DNA of 64,000 bases. It comes from Bradyrhizobium iriomotense. Its GTDB lineage: Bacteria > Pseudomonadota > Alphaproteobacteria > Rhizobiales > Xanthobacteraceae. The position numbers were made by a program, and so were the translations under genes. This document shows positions 53,849 to 63,050 of the stretch, piece after piece; the first letter of the stretch is position 1; each line of letters begins with the position of its first letter. The notes beneath the pieces were generated by a model, which worked only from the letters and a program-made list of their open reading frames with translations, ran no database searches and was not told the DNA's origin. The stretch covers positions 350,508 to 414,507 of the forward strand of contig NZ_BSOW01000004.1 of the NCBI RefSeq assembly GCF_030160715.1, written 5' to 3'.

Positions 53849-56308
53849 ATGTTACTTCGTCATGCCCGTTGCGGCGTGAGCGTCGTTGCCGTTCAGGCCG
53901 CGCTGCTCACGTCGTTGAGCGGAGCCGCCGCCCAGAGCGGCGAAAGCGCATTGCCGCCGGTGACGGTCGATGCGCCAATTGCGGCACCACTTAAGCCGCG
54001 CAAGCCGGCCGTCACGGCAGTGCGAAACCGGAGCGCGAAACCTGTAAGCTCTGTGGAAGGGCCTCCTGCGGCCGTTGCCACCGGCGGGCAGGGCGCCGGC
54101 ACCGCTCGTGCCTCGCTGGAAACCCCGCCGGCTGTGGCGCGCTATCAACTTCCCCAGCGTTCCTTCAGCATCACCGCCAAGGAGATCGACGAGACGATCA
54201 ACCTCAGGGATCCCGAGGACGCCGTCAAATACATGCCGAGCCTGTTCGTGCGGAAACGGCACGACGGCGATAACCAGGCAGTGCTGGCGACGCGAAGCTG
54301 GGGCCTGAATTCCAGCGCGCGCACGCTGATCTATTACGACGATCTCCTGATCTCGGCGCTGATCGGCAACAACAACTCGGGAGCCTCGCCGAAGTGGAAT
54401 CTGATCGTGCCGGAAGCGATCGGCCGGGTCGACTATCTCAACGGTCCGTTCGCCGCGGCCTACCCCGGCAACTCGATCGGCGGCGTATTGCTGATCACCT
54501 CGAAGATGCCGGACAAGCCGTTTGCGACGGCCAAGGAAACGGTCTCGGTGATGCCCTGGAGCCAGTACGGCACCAGCAGCACTTATGTCACCAGCCAGAC
54601 CAGTGCGGCCGCGGGCAACCGCGACGGTGCACTGTCGTGGCTCATCAGCGCCAACTATCGTGACAGCTATCAGCAGCCGCTGAGTTACGTGACGAATGGC
54701 TCGGTCCCGGCCAAGACGACGGGCACCTTCATCGCACCGAGCCGGACCGGCGGGGTGGCGGATGTCGTTGGCGCCGGCGCGGTGGCGCACTCGCAGCAGA
54801 CGTCGGGGAATATCAGGCTCGCCTACGACGTGACCCCGCTGGTGCAGGCGACCTATTCGTTCGCAGTCTGGAACAATCACCAGACCTCGGAGCCGCAGAC
54901 CTATCTGAGATCGACCGTGACGGGCCAGCCGACATTTGCAGGTCTCTCGGGATTTGCTCCCAACAAGTACACCTGGGACGAGCTCCATGTGAGCAACGCC
55001 GTCTCGCTTCGGAGCGATACCAAGGGCGTCTTTGATTTTGATCTTTCGGCATCAAGCTACAATTACCTTCAGGATATTCTTCTCAATCCGTACACCGTCG
55101 TGGCCTCGCCCGGGCTCGGCTATTCGCTGAACGGCAAGGTGACGCGGATGGATGGCACCAACTGGCAGAATGCAGATGCCAAGGGCATCTGGCGTCCCGA
55201 CGGGATCGACGGTCCGCATGAGGTCAGCTTCGGCGTTCACGGCGACCGCTACAGGCTCGAGAACCCCGTCTATGCCTCCACGGTTTGGTACACGGCTCCT
55301 TCGACGGGGAACGGGCTGCTCTACTCAACGGGCATCGGCGAGACGCGAACCGAGGCGCTCTGGGTACAGGACGCCTGGAAGATCATTCCGAACGTCAAGC
55401 TGACGCTCGGTGGACGGTTGGAGAGCTGGCAGGCGCTCGATGGTCTCAACGTCAACACGACGGCGACAGGCGCCGGCGCCATCACGTCGGTGACGAGGAC
55501 GCAACAGCCCTCTCTCTCGTCGACCAATTTCTCGCCAAAGCTCTCGCTGTCGTATGATCCCAACAAGGATTGGAATATCACGGCGAATTTCGGCGAGGCG
55601 TATCGTTACCCGACGGTGACGGAACTCTATCAGAATATTTCCGTCAGCAACGTCACCTACCTTGCCAATCCTCGGCTCGCGCCCGAGCAGGATTTCACCG
55701 GCGAGCTCAATCTCGAACGACGTTGGCAGGACGGCCGGGCCAGGCTCACGGTTTTCGGCGAACGCACGAACAACGCGCTGATCTCGCAGACCACCACCGT
55801 GACGGACGTGGCCGGAAACCAGTCGTTCCAGACGGCGGTCAGCAATGTCGCCGCCATTCGCATGCGAGGCGTCGAACTGTCGGCCGACAAGGACAATGTC
55901 CTGATCAGCGGCCTACAGCTCTTTGGCAGTGTGACCTATGTCGATTCCAGGATCATCTCGGACCCGAGCTGGACGGGAGCGACCACCGTCGTCGGCAAAC
56001 GCGTGCCGTATGTTCCGGACTGGCGCGCGAAAGTCGGCGTCAGCTATCGTCCGAACGAGAGCTGGGTCTACACCGTTGCGGCGCGCTACACCGGCAAGCA
56101 GTATGCAACCCTCGACAATACCGACGTCGTTCCCCACGTGTACCAGGCGTTCGATCCGTTCTTCGTCGTCGACATGAAAATCCACTACAACGCGACGAAG
56201 AATTTCTCGTTCGATTTCGGCATCGATAATCTCTTCAACTACCAGTACTTCCTGTTCCATCCGTTCCCGGGACGAACCTTCGTTCTTGCCGGCAAGTACA
56301 CTTTCTGA
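53849..56308 (+). CDS. pcuB: TonB-dependent receptor, probably for copper (PcuB-like)
   Basis: 819 aa from ATG 53849. Signal peptide cut at GAAAQ-SGE, then a Pro/Ala-rich linker, plug domain from about residue 110 (SFSITAKEIDETINLRDPED, KYMPSLFVRKRHDGDNQAVL, RVDYLNGPFAAAYPGNSIGG) and a barrel ending in LAGKYTF with the terminal Phe. It brings a ligand across the outer membrane using TonB energy. The surroundings (pcuC, CopC/CopD, YcnI) point to a copper complex; this is the position of PcuB in the described copper-starvation operon. Confidence 0.85.
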   Translation: MLLRHARCGVSVVAVQAALLTSLSGAAAQSGESALPPVTVDAPIAAPLKPRKPAVTAVRNRSAKPVSSVEGPPAAVATGGQGAGTARASLETPPAVARYQLPQRSFSITAKEIDETINLRDPEDAVKYMPSLFVRKRHDGDNQAVLATRSWGLNSSARTLIYYDDLLISALIGNNNSGASPKWNLIVPEAIGRVDYLNGPFAAAYPGNSIGGVLLITSKMPDKPFATAKETVSVMPWSQYGTSSTYVTSQTSAAAGNRDGALSWLISANYRDSYQQPLSYVTNGSVPAKTTGTFIAPSRTGGVADVVGAGAVAHSQQTSGNIRLAYDVTPLVQATYSFAVWNNHQTSEPQTYLRSTVTGQPTFAGLSGFAPNKYTWDELHVSNAVSLRSDTKGVFDFDLSASSYNYLQDILLNPYTVVASPGLGYSLNGKVTRMDGTNWQNADAKGIWRPDGIDGPHEVSFGVHGDRYRLENPVYASTVWYTAPSTGNGLLYSTGIGETRTEALWVQDAWKIIPNVKLTLGGRLESWQALDGLNVNTTATGAGAITSVTRTQQPSLSSTNFSPKLSLSYDPNKDWNITANFGEAYRYPTVTELYQNISVSNVTYLANPRLAPEQDFTGELNLERRWQDGRARLTVFGERTNNALISQTTTVTDVAGNQSFQTAVSNVAAIRMRGVELSADKDNVLISGLQLFGSVTYVDSRIISDPSWTGATTVVGKRVPYVPDWRAKVGVSYRPNESWVYTVAARYTGKQYATLDNTDVVPHVYQAFDPFFVVDMKIHYNATKNFSFDFGIDNLFNYQYFLFHPFPGRTFVLAGKYTF

Positions 56309-56348
56309 CGGGTGGGATGGACGCAACGATGAAAAGAAAGGTAGCCAC

Positions 56349-56882
56349 ATGAACAAGCTCTCACGCATCCTCGCGCTCGCCGCGCTCTCGGCCCTGGCGT
56401 TCGCCGCGCCCTGCCGCGCCGACGACGTCAAAGCCGGCGATCTCGTCATCACGCAGGCCTGGAGCCGTGCCACGCCCGGCGGCGCAAAGGTCGCCGGCGG
56501 CTATCTGACGATCGAGAACAAGGGGAGCGCGGCCGACAAGCTGATCAGCGTCTCGGCCGAGATCGCCGGCAAGATCGAGGTTCACGAGATGGCGATGGAC
56601 AACGGCGTGATGAAGATGCGCCCGCTCGACAAGGGCCTCGCGATCGAGCCGGGCAAGACCGTCAAGCTCGCGCCGGGCGGCTATCACCTGATGATGCAGG
56701 AGCTGAAGGGGCCGCTCAAGCAGGGCGACAAGGTCCCGGTCACGCTTCAGTTCGAGAAGGCCGGCAAGGTGGCCGTGACCCTCGACGTCCAGGCCGTCGG
56801 CGCGCAGGCACCCGGCGATGCCGGTCATTCCGGTCACATGGACATGAAAAAAATGCCGGATCACTCGGGAATGAAGATGTGA
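56349..56882 (+). CDS. pcuC: PCuA(C) copper chaperone
   Basis: 177 aa from ATG 56349, signal peptide cut at CRA-DDV. The Cu(I) motif of the family H-x10-M-x21/22-H-x-M is present: H79 and M81 (VHEM), M90, H113 and M115 (YHLMMQ). The C-terminal tail is rich in His and Met (HSGHMDMKKMPDHSGMKM), a second copper-binding site seen in several homologues. PcuC delivers copper to the CuA site of cytochrome aa3 oxidase; in B. japonicum pcuC is needed for the oxidase, nitrogen fixation and nitrate respiration under low copper. Its stop overlaps the next start (TGATG). Confidence 0.95.
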   Translation: MNKLSRILALAALSALAFAAPCRADDVKAGDLVITQAWSRATPGGAKVAGGYLTIENKGSAADKLISVSAEIAGKIEVHEMAMDNGVMKMRPLDKGLAIEPGKTVKLAPGGYHLMMQELKGPLKQGDKVPVTLQFEKAGKVAVTLDVQAVGAQAPGDAGHSGHMDMKKMPDHSGMKM

Positions 56883-57325
56883 TGAGTAGGGTCTTAATTC
56901 CCATGACGGTGCGTCGATCCATCACGAACCTCGCGCTCGGCGTTGTCGCCGCGGTCGTCCTGATATCGATTGCCGCGGCGCCGACGGCCGCCGCGACATA
57001 TGACGAGAGCTTCTTCACCCATCTGCACACCGAGAAGGCGATGGCCAACGTGACGATCTCACCCGGACGAGCTGGACCAGTCGTCATCACGGTCCAGTTG
57101 GAAACGACGGACGAGGCGCCGCTCGCCGCCATGGGCGTCTCGGTCAGGTTGACGAATCCGCAAGCGGGCAGCGCGCCGATCGAAGCCACGGCCGAACATA
57201 CCAGCGACGACCAGTGGCGCGCCACGCTATCGGTGCCCTCCGGCGGGCGCTGGAACATGGGATTGAACATACGCCTCTCGGAAGCGGACGAAGTCGATTT
57301 GGTCTCGCCAATCTTGATTAACTGA
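56882..57325 (+). CDS. YtkA/FixH-like exported protein in the copper operon
   Basis: 147 aa from ATG 56882. N-terminal hydrophobic segment (LGVVAAVVLISIAAAPTAAA) as signal peptide, then a single beta domain. Segment HTEKAMANVTISPGRAG is close to HGEKAMFQVLVSPGKAG in the C-terminal domain of the CopC-CopD fusion at 58655, and GGRWNMGLNIRLSEAD matches the ending seen there and in the RND operon protein at 5077. So this is a stand-alone copy of that domain. The pattern HxHxEKAM could bind copper. It overlaps pcuC. Confidence 0.75.
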   Translation: MSRVLIPMTVRRSITNLALGVVAAVVLISIAAAPTAAATYDESFFTHLHTEKAMANVTISPGRAGPVVITVQLETTDEAPLAAMGVSVRLTNPQAGSAPIEATAEHTSDDQWRATLSVPSGGRWNMGLNIRLSEADEVDLVSPILIN

Positions 57326-57343
57326 ACGCATTGGAGAAGGCGT

Positions 57344-58120
57344 ATGGATCGAAGAGAGTTCAACACGAGCCTGGCGGCGGCGTCCTTGCTCAACCTGATT
57401 GCGCCGGCCGCCCTTGCGCAGCCGGCGCCGTCTGCCCGCCTGCGAGTCGGGTTGTTGATCCATTCCGACATGATCCTGCTCGATCTGGCCGGCCCGCTCA
57501 CGGCGTTCAACATGATGCAGGTGGAGGTTCATCTGCTCGCGAAGACGGAGCAACCGGTCGTCACCGATGTCCGGCTGCCGGTCGCGCCAACGGCGACATT
57601 CGACAAGGCGCCGAGGAGTTTCGATGTCTTGTTCGTGCCGGGCGGGCTGAAGGGGACCATTGCGGCGATGCAGGATACCCAGACCGTCGAATTCATCAGG
57701 GAGCAGGGCAACGCTGCGCGCCTCGTCACGAGCGTTTGCACCGGCTCCCTGCTGCTCGGTGCCGCTGGCCTCCTCAAAGGCTATCAGGCAACCTCGCACT
57801 GGTACGTCCGCGACTACCTTGCGCACATGGGCGCCGTGGTGCGGACCGATCGTGTCGTCGAAGACCGCAACCGCATGACCGCTGGTGGCGTCACGGCAGG
57901 CATCGACTTCGCGCTGACCATCGCGGCGCGGCTTTCAGGCGAGGAGACCGCAAAGCGAATTCAGCTCCTTCTCGAATACGATCCTAAGCCGCCGTTCAAC
58001 TGTGGCTCGCCCGAGCAGGCCGGGCCCGCGCTGGTCGGCGACGTGCAAAAGCGTCGGCAGGAACTGATTTCGGAAGCGGAGCGCGTCTCGCGAGCTGCTG
58101 GCGTCGCAATAAAACTCTGA
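57344..58120 (+). CDS. Exported DJ-1/PfpI-superfamily protein
   Basis: 258 aa with a Tat-like signal (MDRREFNTSLAAASLLNLIA, cut about ALA-QPA) before a DJ-1/PfpI domain. The nucleophile elbow is TSVCTGSLLLGAAGLL with Cys, and HWYVRDYLAHMGAVV and TAGGVTAGIDFALTI are typical of isonitrile-hydratase/GlxA-like members. DJ-1-type proteins are usually cytoplasmic, so a periplasmic location is uncommon. It lies 18 bp after the YtkA-like gene. Whether it is an enzyme or a metal-binding protein cannot be told; it is not part of the five-gene pcu operon as I know it. Confidence 0.8.
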   Translation: MDRREFNTSLAAASLLNLIAPAALAQPAPSARLRVGLLIHSDMILLDLAGPLTAFNMMQVEVHLLAKTEQPVVTDVRLPVAPTATFDKAPRSFDVLFVPGGLKGTIAAMQDTQTVEFIREQGNAARLVTSVCTGSLLLGAAGLLKGYQATSHWYVRDYLAHMGAVVRTDRVVEDRNRMTAGGVTAGIDFALTIAARLSGEETAKRIQLLLEYDPKPPFNCGSPEQAGPALVGDVQKRRQELISEAERVSRAAGVAIKL

Positions 58121-58136
58121 GAACACGAGGCATCGT

Positions 58137-58655
58137 ATGTCGAAGGCAACCTATCTGATCATCTCCGCCGGGCTCATTTCCACGGCCGCAAGCGCACACG
58201 TCTCGCTGGAAACCAAGCAGGCCATCGCCGGCGGGTCCTACAAGGCCGTGTTCGCCGTGCCGCATGGCTGCGCCGGCTCGCCGACGGTGAAGATCCGCGT
58301 GCAGATTCCTGAAGGTGTCATCGCCGTGAAGCCGATGCCGAAGGCCGGCTGGAGCGTCGACGTCGTCGAGGGCAAGTACACGGGCGAGTACGATTACCAC
58401 GGCAACAAGGTCTCGTCCGGTGCCAAGGAGGTGGTGTGGTCGGGCGGCAAGCTTCCGGATCACAACTATGATGAGTTCGTGATCAGCACGTTTCTCACCG
58501 ACAGCCTGAAGCCGAACACGACGCTGTATTTCCCGGTCGTGCAGGAATGCGAAAAGGGCGTCAGCCGCTGGATCGAGATCCCCGCGGAGGGCGCTGCCCG
58601 TTCGCACGAGGGCAAATCGCCAGCGCCCGGCGTGAAGCTGCTGCCAAAGCCCTGA
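58137..58655 (+). CDS. YcnI-like (DUF1775) copper-binding protein (PcuD-like)
   Basis: 172 aa. Signal peptide cut at ASA-HVSLE gives His21 as mature N-terminus and a nearby Glu25, like the single-histidine copper site of Bacillus YcnI. The domain body has AVFAVPHGCAGSPTVKIRVQ and WSGGKLPDHNYDEFV, typical of DUF1775. Position corresponds to the periplasmic PcuD of the described operon (inferred). Its stop overlaps the next start (TGATG). Confidence 0.85.
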   Translation: MSKATYLIISAGLISTAASAHVSLETKQAIAGGSYKAVFAVPHGCAGSPTVKIRVQIPEGVIAVKPMPKAGWSVDVVEGKYTGEYDYHGNKVSSGAKEVVWSGGKLPDHNYDEFVISTFLTDSLKPNTTLYFPVVQECEKGVSRWIEIPAEGAARSHEGKSPAPGVKLLPKP

Positions 58656-60217
58656 TGCGCGTCCTCGCCGCGCTCGCGACGCTGCTGCTCTGCATCGGCT
58701 TTGCGACCGGTGCGTGGGCGCATGCGGCGTTGGTCTCGGTCGAGCCGGCAAATGGCAGCATCGTTGCGAGCGCGCCGAAGAGCGTCGAGCTGCGCTTCAA
58801 CGAGGTGGTGACGCCCGGGGCGATCCGGCTGATCGACGGGACGGGAAAGGTGCGCGATGAGGCGCGCGTCAGCGCCTCCGGCGAGACCATTTCGATCGCG
58901 GTGCCGCAGGATCTGCCGCAAGGTACGGTGGTCGTCAGCTATCGCGTGATCTCGCAGGACGGCCATCCCGTCGCGGGATCGGTCATCTTCTCGATCGGCG
59001 TGCCGTCAGCGACGCAAGTCCCCACGGTTGCTGATGGCGGCGTGAACGCGCTGATCTGGCTCATGCGGATAGGGCTCTATCTCGGGCTCTTCGCGGGTGT
59101 CGGTGGCGTGTTCTTTGCGATCTGGATCGCGCGGTCGACCAACGGAATGCTCCTTCCGCGTGGCGCGCTTCTCATGGGCGTACTGGGTGCGATCGCCTCG
59201 CTTCCCCTGTTGGGGCTCGATCTCCTTGGTCTGCCGCTCACCGCATTCCTGACATCAGCGCCCTGGACCATTGCATCTCGGACCAGTGCCGGCACCGCGC
59301 TTCTGATCGCGATCGCCGCCATGCTGGTTGCCGGAATCGCGCTGCGCGGCGGGCAGGGCGCACGCGTTCTCTCGGCCATCGCGCTCGCCGGCGTCGGCCT
59401 GTCGCTCGCCAGCAGCGGCCACGCGGCGACTACACCGCCGCAGGCGCTGACCCGGCCGGCGATCTTTCTCCACGGCCTCGGCATCGCATTCTGGATCGGC
59501 GCGCTGGCGCCGCTGGTCGTTCTGATGTCGAGACCGACCGCCGCCATGTTGCCGATCCTGAACCGGTTCTCGCGCGTTGCCGTGCCGGTCGTCGCCATCC
59601 TGGCGCTGACGGGTCTGACGTTGGCTATCATTCAGCTCGAGAGCTTTGCTGCCCTGGTCGAGACCAAATACGGCGTCATCCTCTCGATCAAGCTCGCACT
59701 CGTCGCCGTGCTGCTGGCGCTGGCCGCATTCAACCGCTTGCGCCTGACGCCGGCGCTGGCCAAGAACCTCAAGACAGCGCCCGCGCTCAAGCGCTCGATC
59801 CTGGCCGAATGCGTGCTTGCGCTTGCCGTCTTCGCCGTCGTCGCCGGCTGGCGCTTCACGCCGCCGCCGCGCGCTATCGTCCCGGAGGCGCCGCTGGCGA
59901 TCCATATCCATGGTGAGAAGGCGATGTTCCAGGTCCTGGTGTCGCCCGGCAAGGCCGGTACCGACGACTTCGTGCTCCAGCTCATGACAGGCGAGGCGAC
60001 GCCTCTGCAAGCCAAAGAGGCGACGCTGACCCTCAGCCTGCCGGAGCGCGGCATCGAGCCTATCGAATACGACGCCGAGCTCGGCCCTGACGGCTACTGG
60101 CACGTGCGCAAGGTCGAGCTGCCATTCGCCGGCCGCTGGCATGTGCGCATCGATGCGCTGGTGACCGATTTCGAGAAGGTCACGCTGGAGGACGATATCG
60201 AGGTCGCGCCGCGATAG
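58655..60217 (+). CDS. pcuE: CopC-CopD fusion with C-terminal YtkA-like domain (YcnJ/PcuE-like)
   Basis: 520 aa from ATG 58655. Signal peptide cut at AWA-HAA leaves His23 first; a CopC domain (to about residue 118) has the Cu ligands D102 and H104 (SQDGHPVAG). Then eight helices with CopD motifs (ALTRPAIFLHGLGIAFWIGALAPL, LTLAIIQLESFAAL) to about 425, and a C-terminal domain of 95 residues (HIHGEKAMFQVLVSPGKAG, FAGRWHVRIDAL) similar to the stand-alone protein at 56882. YcnJ-type fusions import copper through the inner membrane. Last gene of the island. Confidence 0.88.
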   Translation: MRVLAALATLLLCIGFATGAWAHAALVSVEPANGSIVASAPKSVELRFNEVVTPGAIRLIDGTGKVRDEARVSASGETISIAVPQDLPQGTVVVSYRVISQDGHPVAGSVIFSIGVPSATQVPTVADGGVNALIWLMRIGLYLGLFAGVGGVFFAIWIARSTNGMLLPRGALLMGVLGAIASLPLLGLDLLGLPLTAFLTSAPWTIASRTSAGTALLIAIAAMLVAGIALRGGQGARVLSAIALAGVGLSLASSGHAATTPPQALTRPAIFLHGLGIAFWIGALAPLVVLMSRPTAAMLPILNRFSRVAVPVVAILALTGLTLAIIQLESFAALVETKYGVILSIKLALVAVLLALAAFNRLRLTPALAKNLKTAPALKRSILAECVLALAVFAVVAGWRFTPPPRAIVPEAPLAIHIHGEKAMFQVLVSPGKAGTDDFVLQLMTGEATPLQAKEATLTLSLPERGIEPIEYDAELGPDGYWHVRKVELPFAGRWHVRIDALVTDFEKVTLEDDIEVAPR

Positions 60218-60368
60218 GCAGGTTCCAACGGCCTCAACCGGCGTCTAAAGGAAACAGAAAAATGACAGGAATTCCGTCGCGTTAGCGCGTTTTCCTCATT
60301 CCCGGCCTTGTGTTTTCGCTCCCAATCCGGTTTCACTGCAACCCCTCACTGATTCTTCGAGTGTATCC

Positions 60369-61688
60369 ATGCGGTTGTCCCGGTTCTTTCTGCCCATCCT
60401 GAAAGAAAATCCGAAAGAGGCGGAGATCGTCTCGCATCGCCTGATGCTGCGCGCAGGCATGATCAGGCAGGAGGCGGCGGGCATCTATGCCTGGCTGCCG
60501 CTCGGCTTTCGCGTGCTGAAGAAGATCGAGCAGATCGTGCGCGAGGAGCAGGATCGCTCCGGCGCGATCGAGGTGCTGATGCCGACCCTGCAGCTCGCCG
60601 ATCTCTGGCGCGAGAGCGGTCGCTACGATGCCTATGGTCCGGAGATGCTGCGCATCGCCGACCGCCACAAGCGCGAGCTCCTGTACGGGCCGACCAACGA
60701 GGAAATGATCACCGAGATCTTCCGCGCCTACGTCAAGTCCTACAAGAACCTGCCGCTCAATCTCTATCATATTCAATGGAAATTCCGCGACGAGCAGCGT
60801 CCGCGTTTCGGCGTGATGCGCGGCCGCGAATTCCTGATGAAGGATGCCTATTCCTTCGATCTGAACGAGGCGGCCGCGCGCGTCGCCTACAACAAGATGT
60901 TCGTCGCCTATTTGCGCACCTTCGCTCGCATGGGGCTGAAGGCGATCCCGATGCGCGCCGAGACCGGCCCGATCGGCGGCGATCTCAGCCACGAGTTCAT
61001 CGTTTTGGCCGAGACCGGTGAGTCCGGGGTCTTCATCAATCGCGACGTGCTCGATCTGCCGGTGCCGGGCGAGGACGTCGACTATGAGAGCGATCTCACG
61101 CCGATCATCAAGCAGTGGACCTCGGTCTATGCCGCGACCGAAGACGTGCACGATGCTGCGCGCTTCGAGCAGGAGGTGCCCGAAGACAAGCGGCTCAACA
61201 CCCGCGGCATCGAGGTCGGCCAGATCTTCTACTTCGGCACCAAATATTCCGAGCCGATGAAGGCGACGGTGGCGGGCCCGGACGGCGTCGACGTGCCGAT
61301 CCATGGCGGCTCCTACGGCGTCGGCGTCTCGCGCCTGGCCGGCGCCATCATCGAGGCCTGCCATGACGAGGCCGGCATCAAGTGGCCGGAGGCCGTAGCG
61401 CCGTTCCGCGCCGTCGTGCTCAATCTCAAGCAGGGCGATGCCGCCGTCGATGCAGCCTGCGAAAAGCTCTATGCCGAGCTCCAGGCCAAGGGCGTCGACG
61501 TGCTTTATGACGACACCGACCAGCGCGCCGGCGCCAAGTTTGCCGCCGCCGACCTGATCGGCATCCCCTGGCAAATCATGATCGGGCCGAAGGGCCTCGC
61601 CGACGGCAAGGTCGAGATCAAGCGGCGCGCCGACGGCTCGCGCGAGACCATGTCGCCGGCCGACGCGGTTGCTCGCCTGACCGCCTGA
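60369..61688 (+). CDS. proS: Prolyl-tRNA synthetase, short alphaproteobacterial type
   Basis: 439 aa class II synthetase that charges tRNA-Pro. Motif 1 is [20 protein letters not shown], motif 2 [23 protein letters not shown] and motif 3 [16 protein letters not shown], followed by the anticodon-binding domain. The inserted editing domain of the 570-residue bacterial form is absent, as usual in Rhizobiales. The 151-bp gap upstream shows no other feature. Confidence 0.96.
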   Translation: MRLSRFFLPILKENPKEAEIVSHRLMLRAGMIRQEAAGIYAWLPLGFRVLKKIEQIVREEQDRSGAIEVLMPTLQLADLWRESGRYDAYGPEMLRIADRHKRELLYGPTNEEMITEIFRAYVKSYKNLPLNLYHIQWKFRDEQRPRFGVMRGREFLMKDAYSFDLNEAAARVAYNKMFVAYLRTFARMGLKAIPMRAETGPIGGDLSHEFIVLAETGESGVFINRDVLDLPVPGEDVDYESDLTPIIKQWTSVYAATEDVHDAARFEQEVPEDKRLNTRGIEVGQIFYFGTKYSEPMKATVAGPDGVDVPIHGGSYGVGVSRLAGAIIEACHDEAGIKWPEAVAPFRAVVLNLKQGDAAVDAACEKLYAELQAKGVDVLYDDTDQRAGAKFAAADLIGIPWQIMIGPKGLADGKVEIKRRADGSRETMSPADAVARLTA

Positions 61689-61762
61689 ATATTATCCACC
61701 GCGCCATTTGCGGGGCAGGCAATCCGGCCACAATTGACCCCGAATCATGGGATTATCGAGCG

Positions 61763-63043
61763 ATGGATGAGACCATGACCGAGCCAGTGCAAACCGCGCC
61801 CTTCGCGCCGTTCGAATGGATGTTGTCGGCGCGCTACCTGCGGGCGCGCCGCAAGGAAGGATTCATCTCGGTCATCGCCGGATTCTCCTTCCTCGGCATC
61901 ATGCTTGGCGTCGCCACGCTGATCATCGTCATGGCCGTCATGAACGGCTTCCGGAAAGAACTGCTCGACAAGATCCTCGGCCTCAACGGCCACATCCTGG
62001 TGCAGCCGCTGGAATCGCCGTTGACCGACTGGAAGGACGTCGCCGAGCGCATCAGCCAGGTCGACGGCGTGCGGCTCGCCGCGCCCGTGGTCGACGGCCA
62101 GGCGCTGGCGTCCTCGCCGTTCAACGCCTCGGGCGTGCTGGTGCGCGGCATCCGCGCCGACGACCTGAACAACCTCACCTCGATCGCCAAGAACATCAAG
62201 CAGGGCTCGATCGAGAATTTCGACGAAGGGCAGGGCGTGGCGATCGGGCGGCGGCTCGCCGACCAATTGTCGCTGCATGCCGGCGACAGCGTCACGCTGG
62301 TCGCGCCGAAGGGCGCGGTCACGCCGATGGGCACGACGCCGCGGATCAAGCCGTACAAGATCGTCGCGGTGTTCGAGATCGGCATGTCCGAATATGACGC
62401 CGGCTTCGTCTTCATGCCGCTTCCGGAGGCGCAGGCCTATTTCAACCGCAACAACGACGTCACCGCGATCGAGGTGTTCACCACCAATCCCGATCGCATC
62501 GACGCGTTTCGCAAGTCGGTGACGGAGGCCGCCGGCCGGCCGGTGTTCCTGGTCGACTGGCGGCAGCGCAACTCGACCTTCTTCAACGCGCTTCAGGTCG
62601 AGCGCAACGTGATGTTCCTGATCCTCACCATGATCGTGCTCGTGGCCGCGCTCAATATCGTGTCCGGCCTGATCATGCTGGTGAAGGACAAGGGCAGCGA
62701 CATTGCCATCCTGCGCACGATGGGTGCCTCGCAGGGGTCGATCATGCGCATCTTCCTGATCACGGGCGCCTCGATCGGCGTGGTCGGCACGCTCGTCGGC
62801 TTCTTCGTCGGCCTCGTCATCTGCCTCAATATCGAATCGATCCGGCAGTTTCTGTCATGGCTCACCAGCACGGAATTGTTCTCGCCGGAGCTCTATTTCC
62901 TGTCCCGCCTGCCTGCCGAGATCGACGTCGGCGAGACCACCGCGGTGGTCATCATGGCGCTGACGCTGTCGTTCCTTGCGACGCTCTACCCGTCCTGGCG
63001 CGCCGCGCGTCTCGATCCCGTCGAAGCGCTCCGGTACGAGTGA
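61763..63043 (+). CDS. lolC: Lipoprotein-releasing ABC transporter permease (LolC/LolE)
   Basis: 426 aa with four transmembrane helices (about 35-58, 285-310, 330-355, 385-410) and a large periplasmic domain of the MacB/LolE type between the first two. The LolCE motif [20 protein letters not shown] and the end [19 protein letters not shown] are typical. It releases lipoproteins from the inner membrane to LolA. An ATG four codons on (61775) is an alternative start. lolD follows after 7 bp. Confidence 0.93.
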   Translation: MDETMTEPVQTAPFAPFEWMLSARYLRARRKEGFISVIAGFSFLGIMLGVATLIIVMAVMNGFRKELLDKILGLNGHILVQPLESPLTDWKDVAERISQVDGVRLAAPVVDGQALASSPFNASGVLVRGIRADDLNNLTSIAKNIKQGSIENFDEGQGVAIGRRLADQLSLHAGDSVTLVAPKGAVTPMGTTPRIKPYKIVAVFEIGMSEYDAGFVFMPLPEAQAYFNRNNDVTAIEVFTTNPDRIDAFRKSVTEAAGRPVFLVDWRQRNSTFFNALQVERNVMFLILTMIVLVAALNIVSGLIMLVKDKGSDIAILRTMGASQGSIMRIFLITGASIGVVGTLVGFFVGLVICLNIESIRQFLSWLTSTELFSPELYFLSRLPAEIDVGETTAVVIMALTLSFLATLYPSWRAARLDPVEALRYE

Positions 63044-63050
63044 GGGGCTG

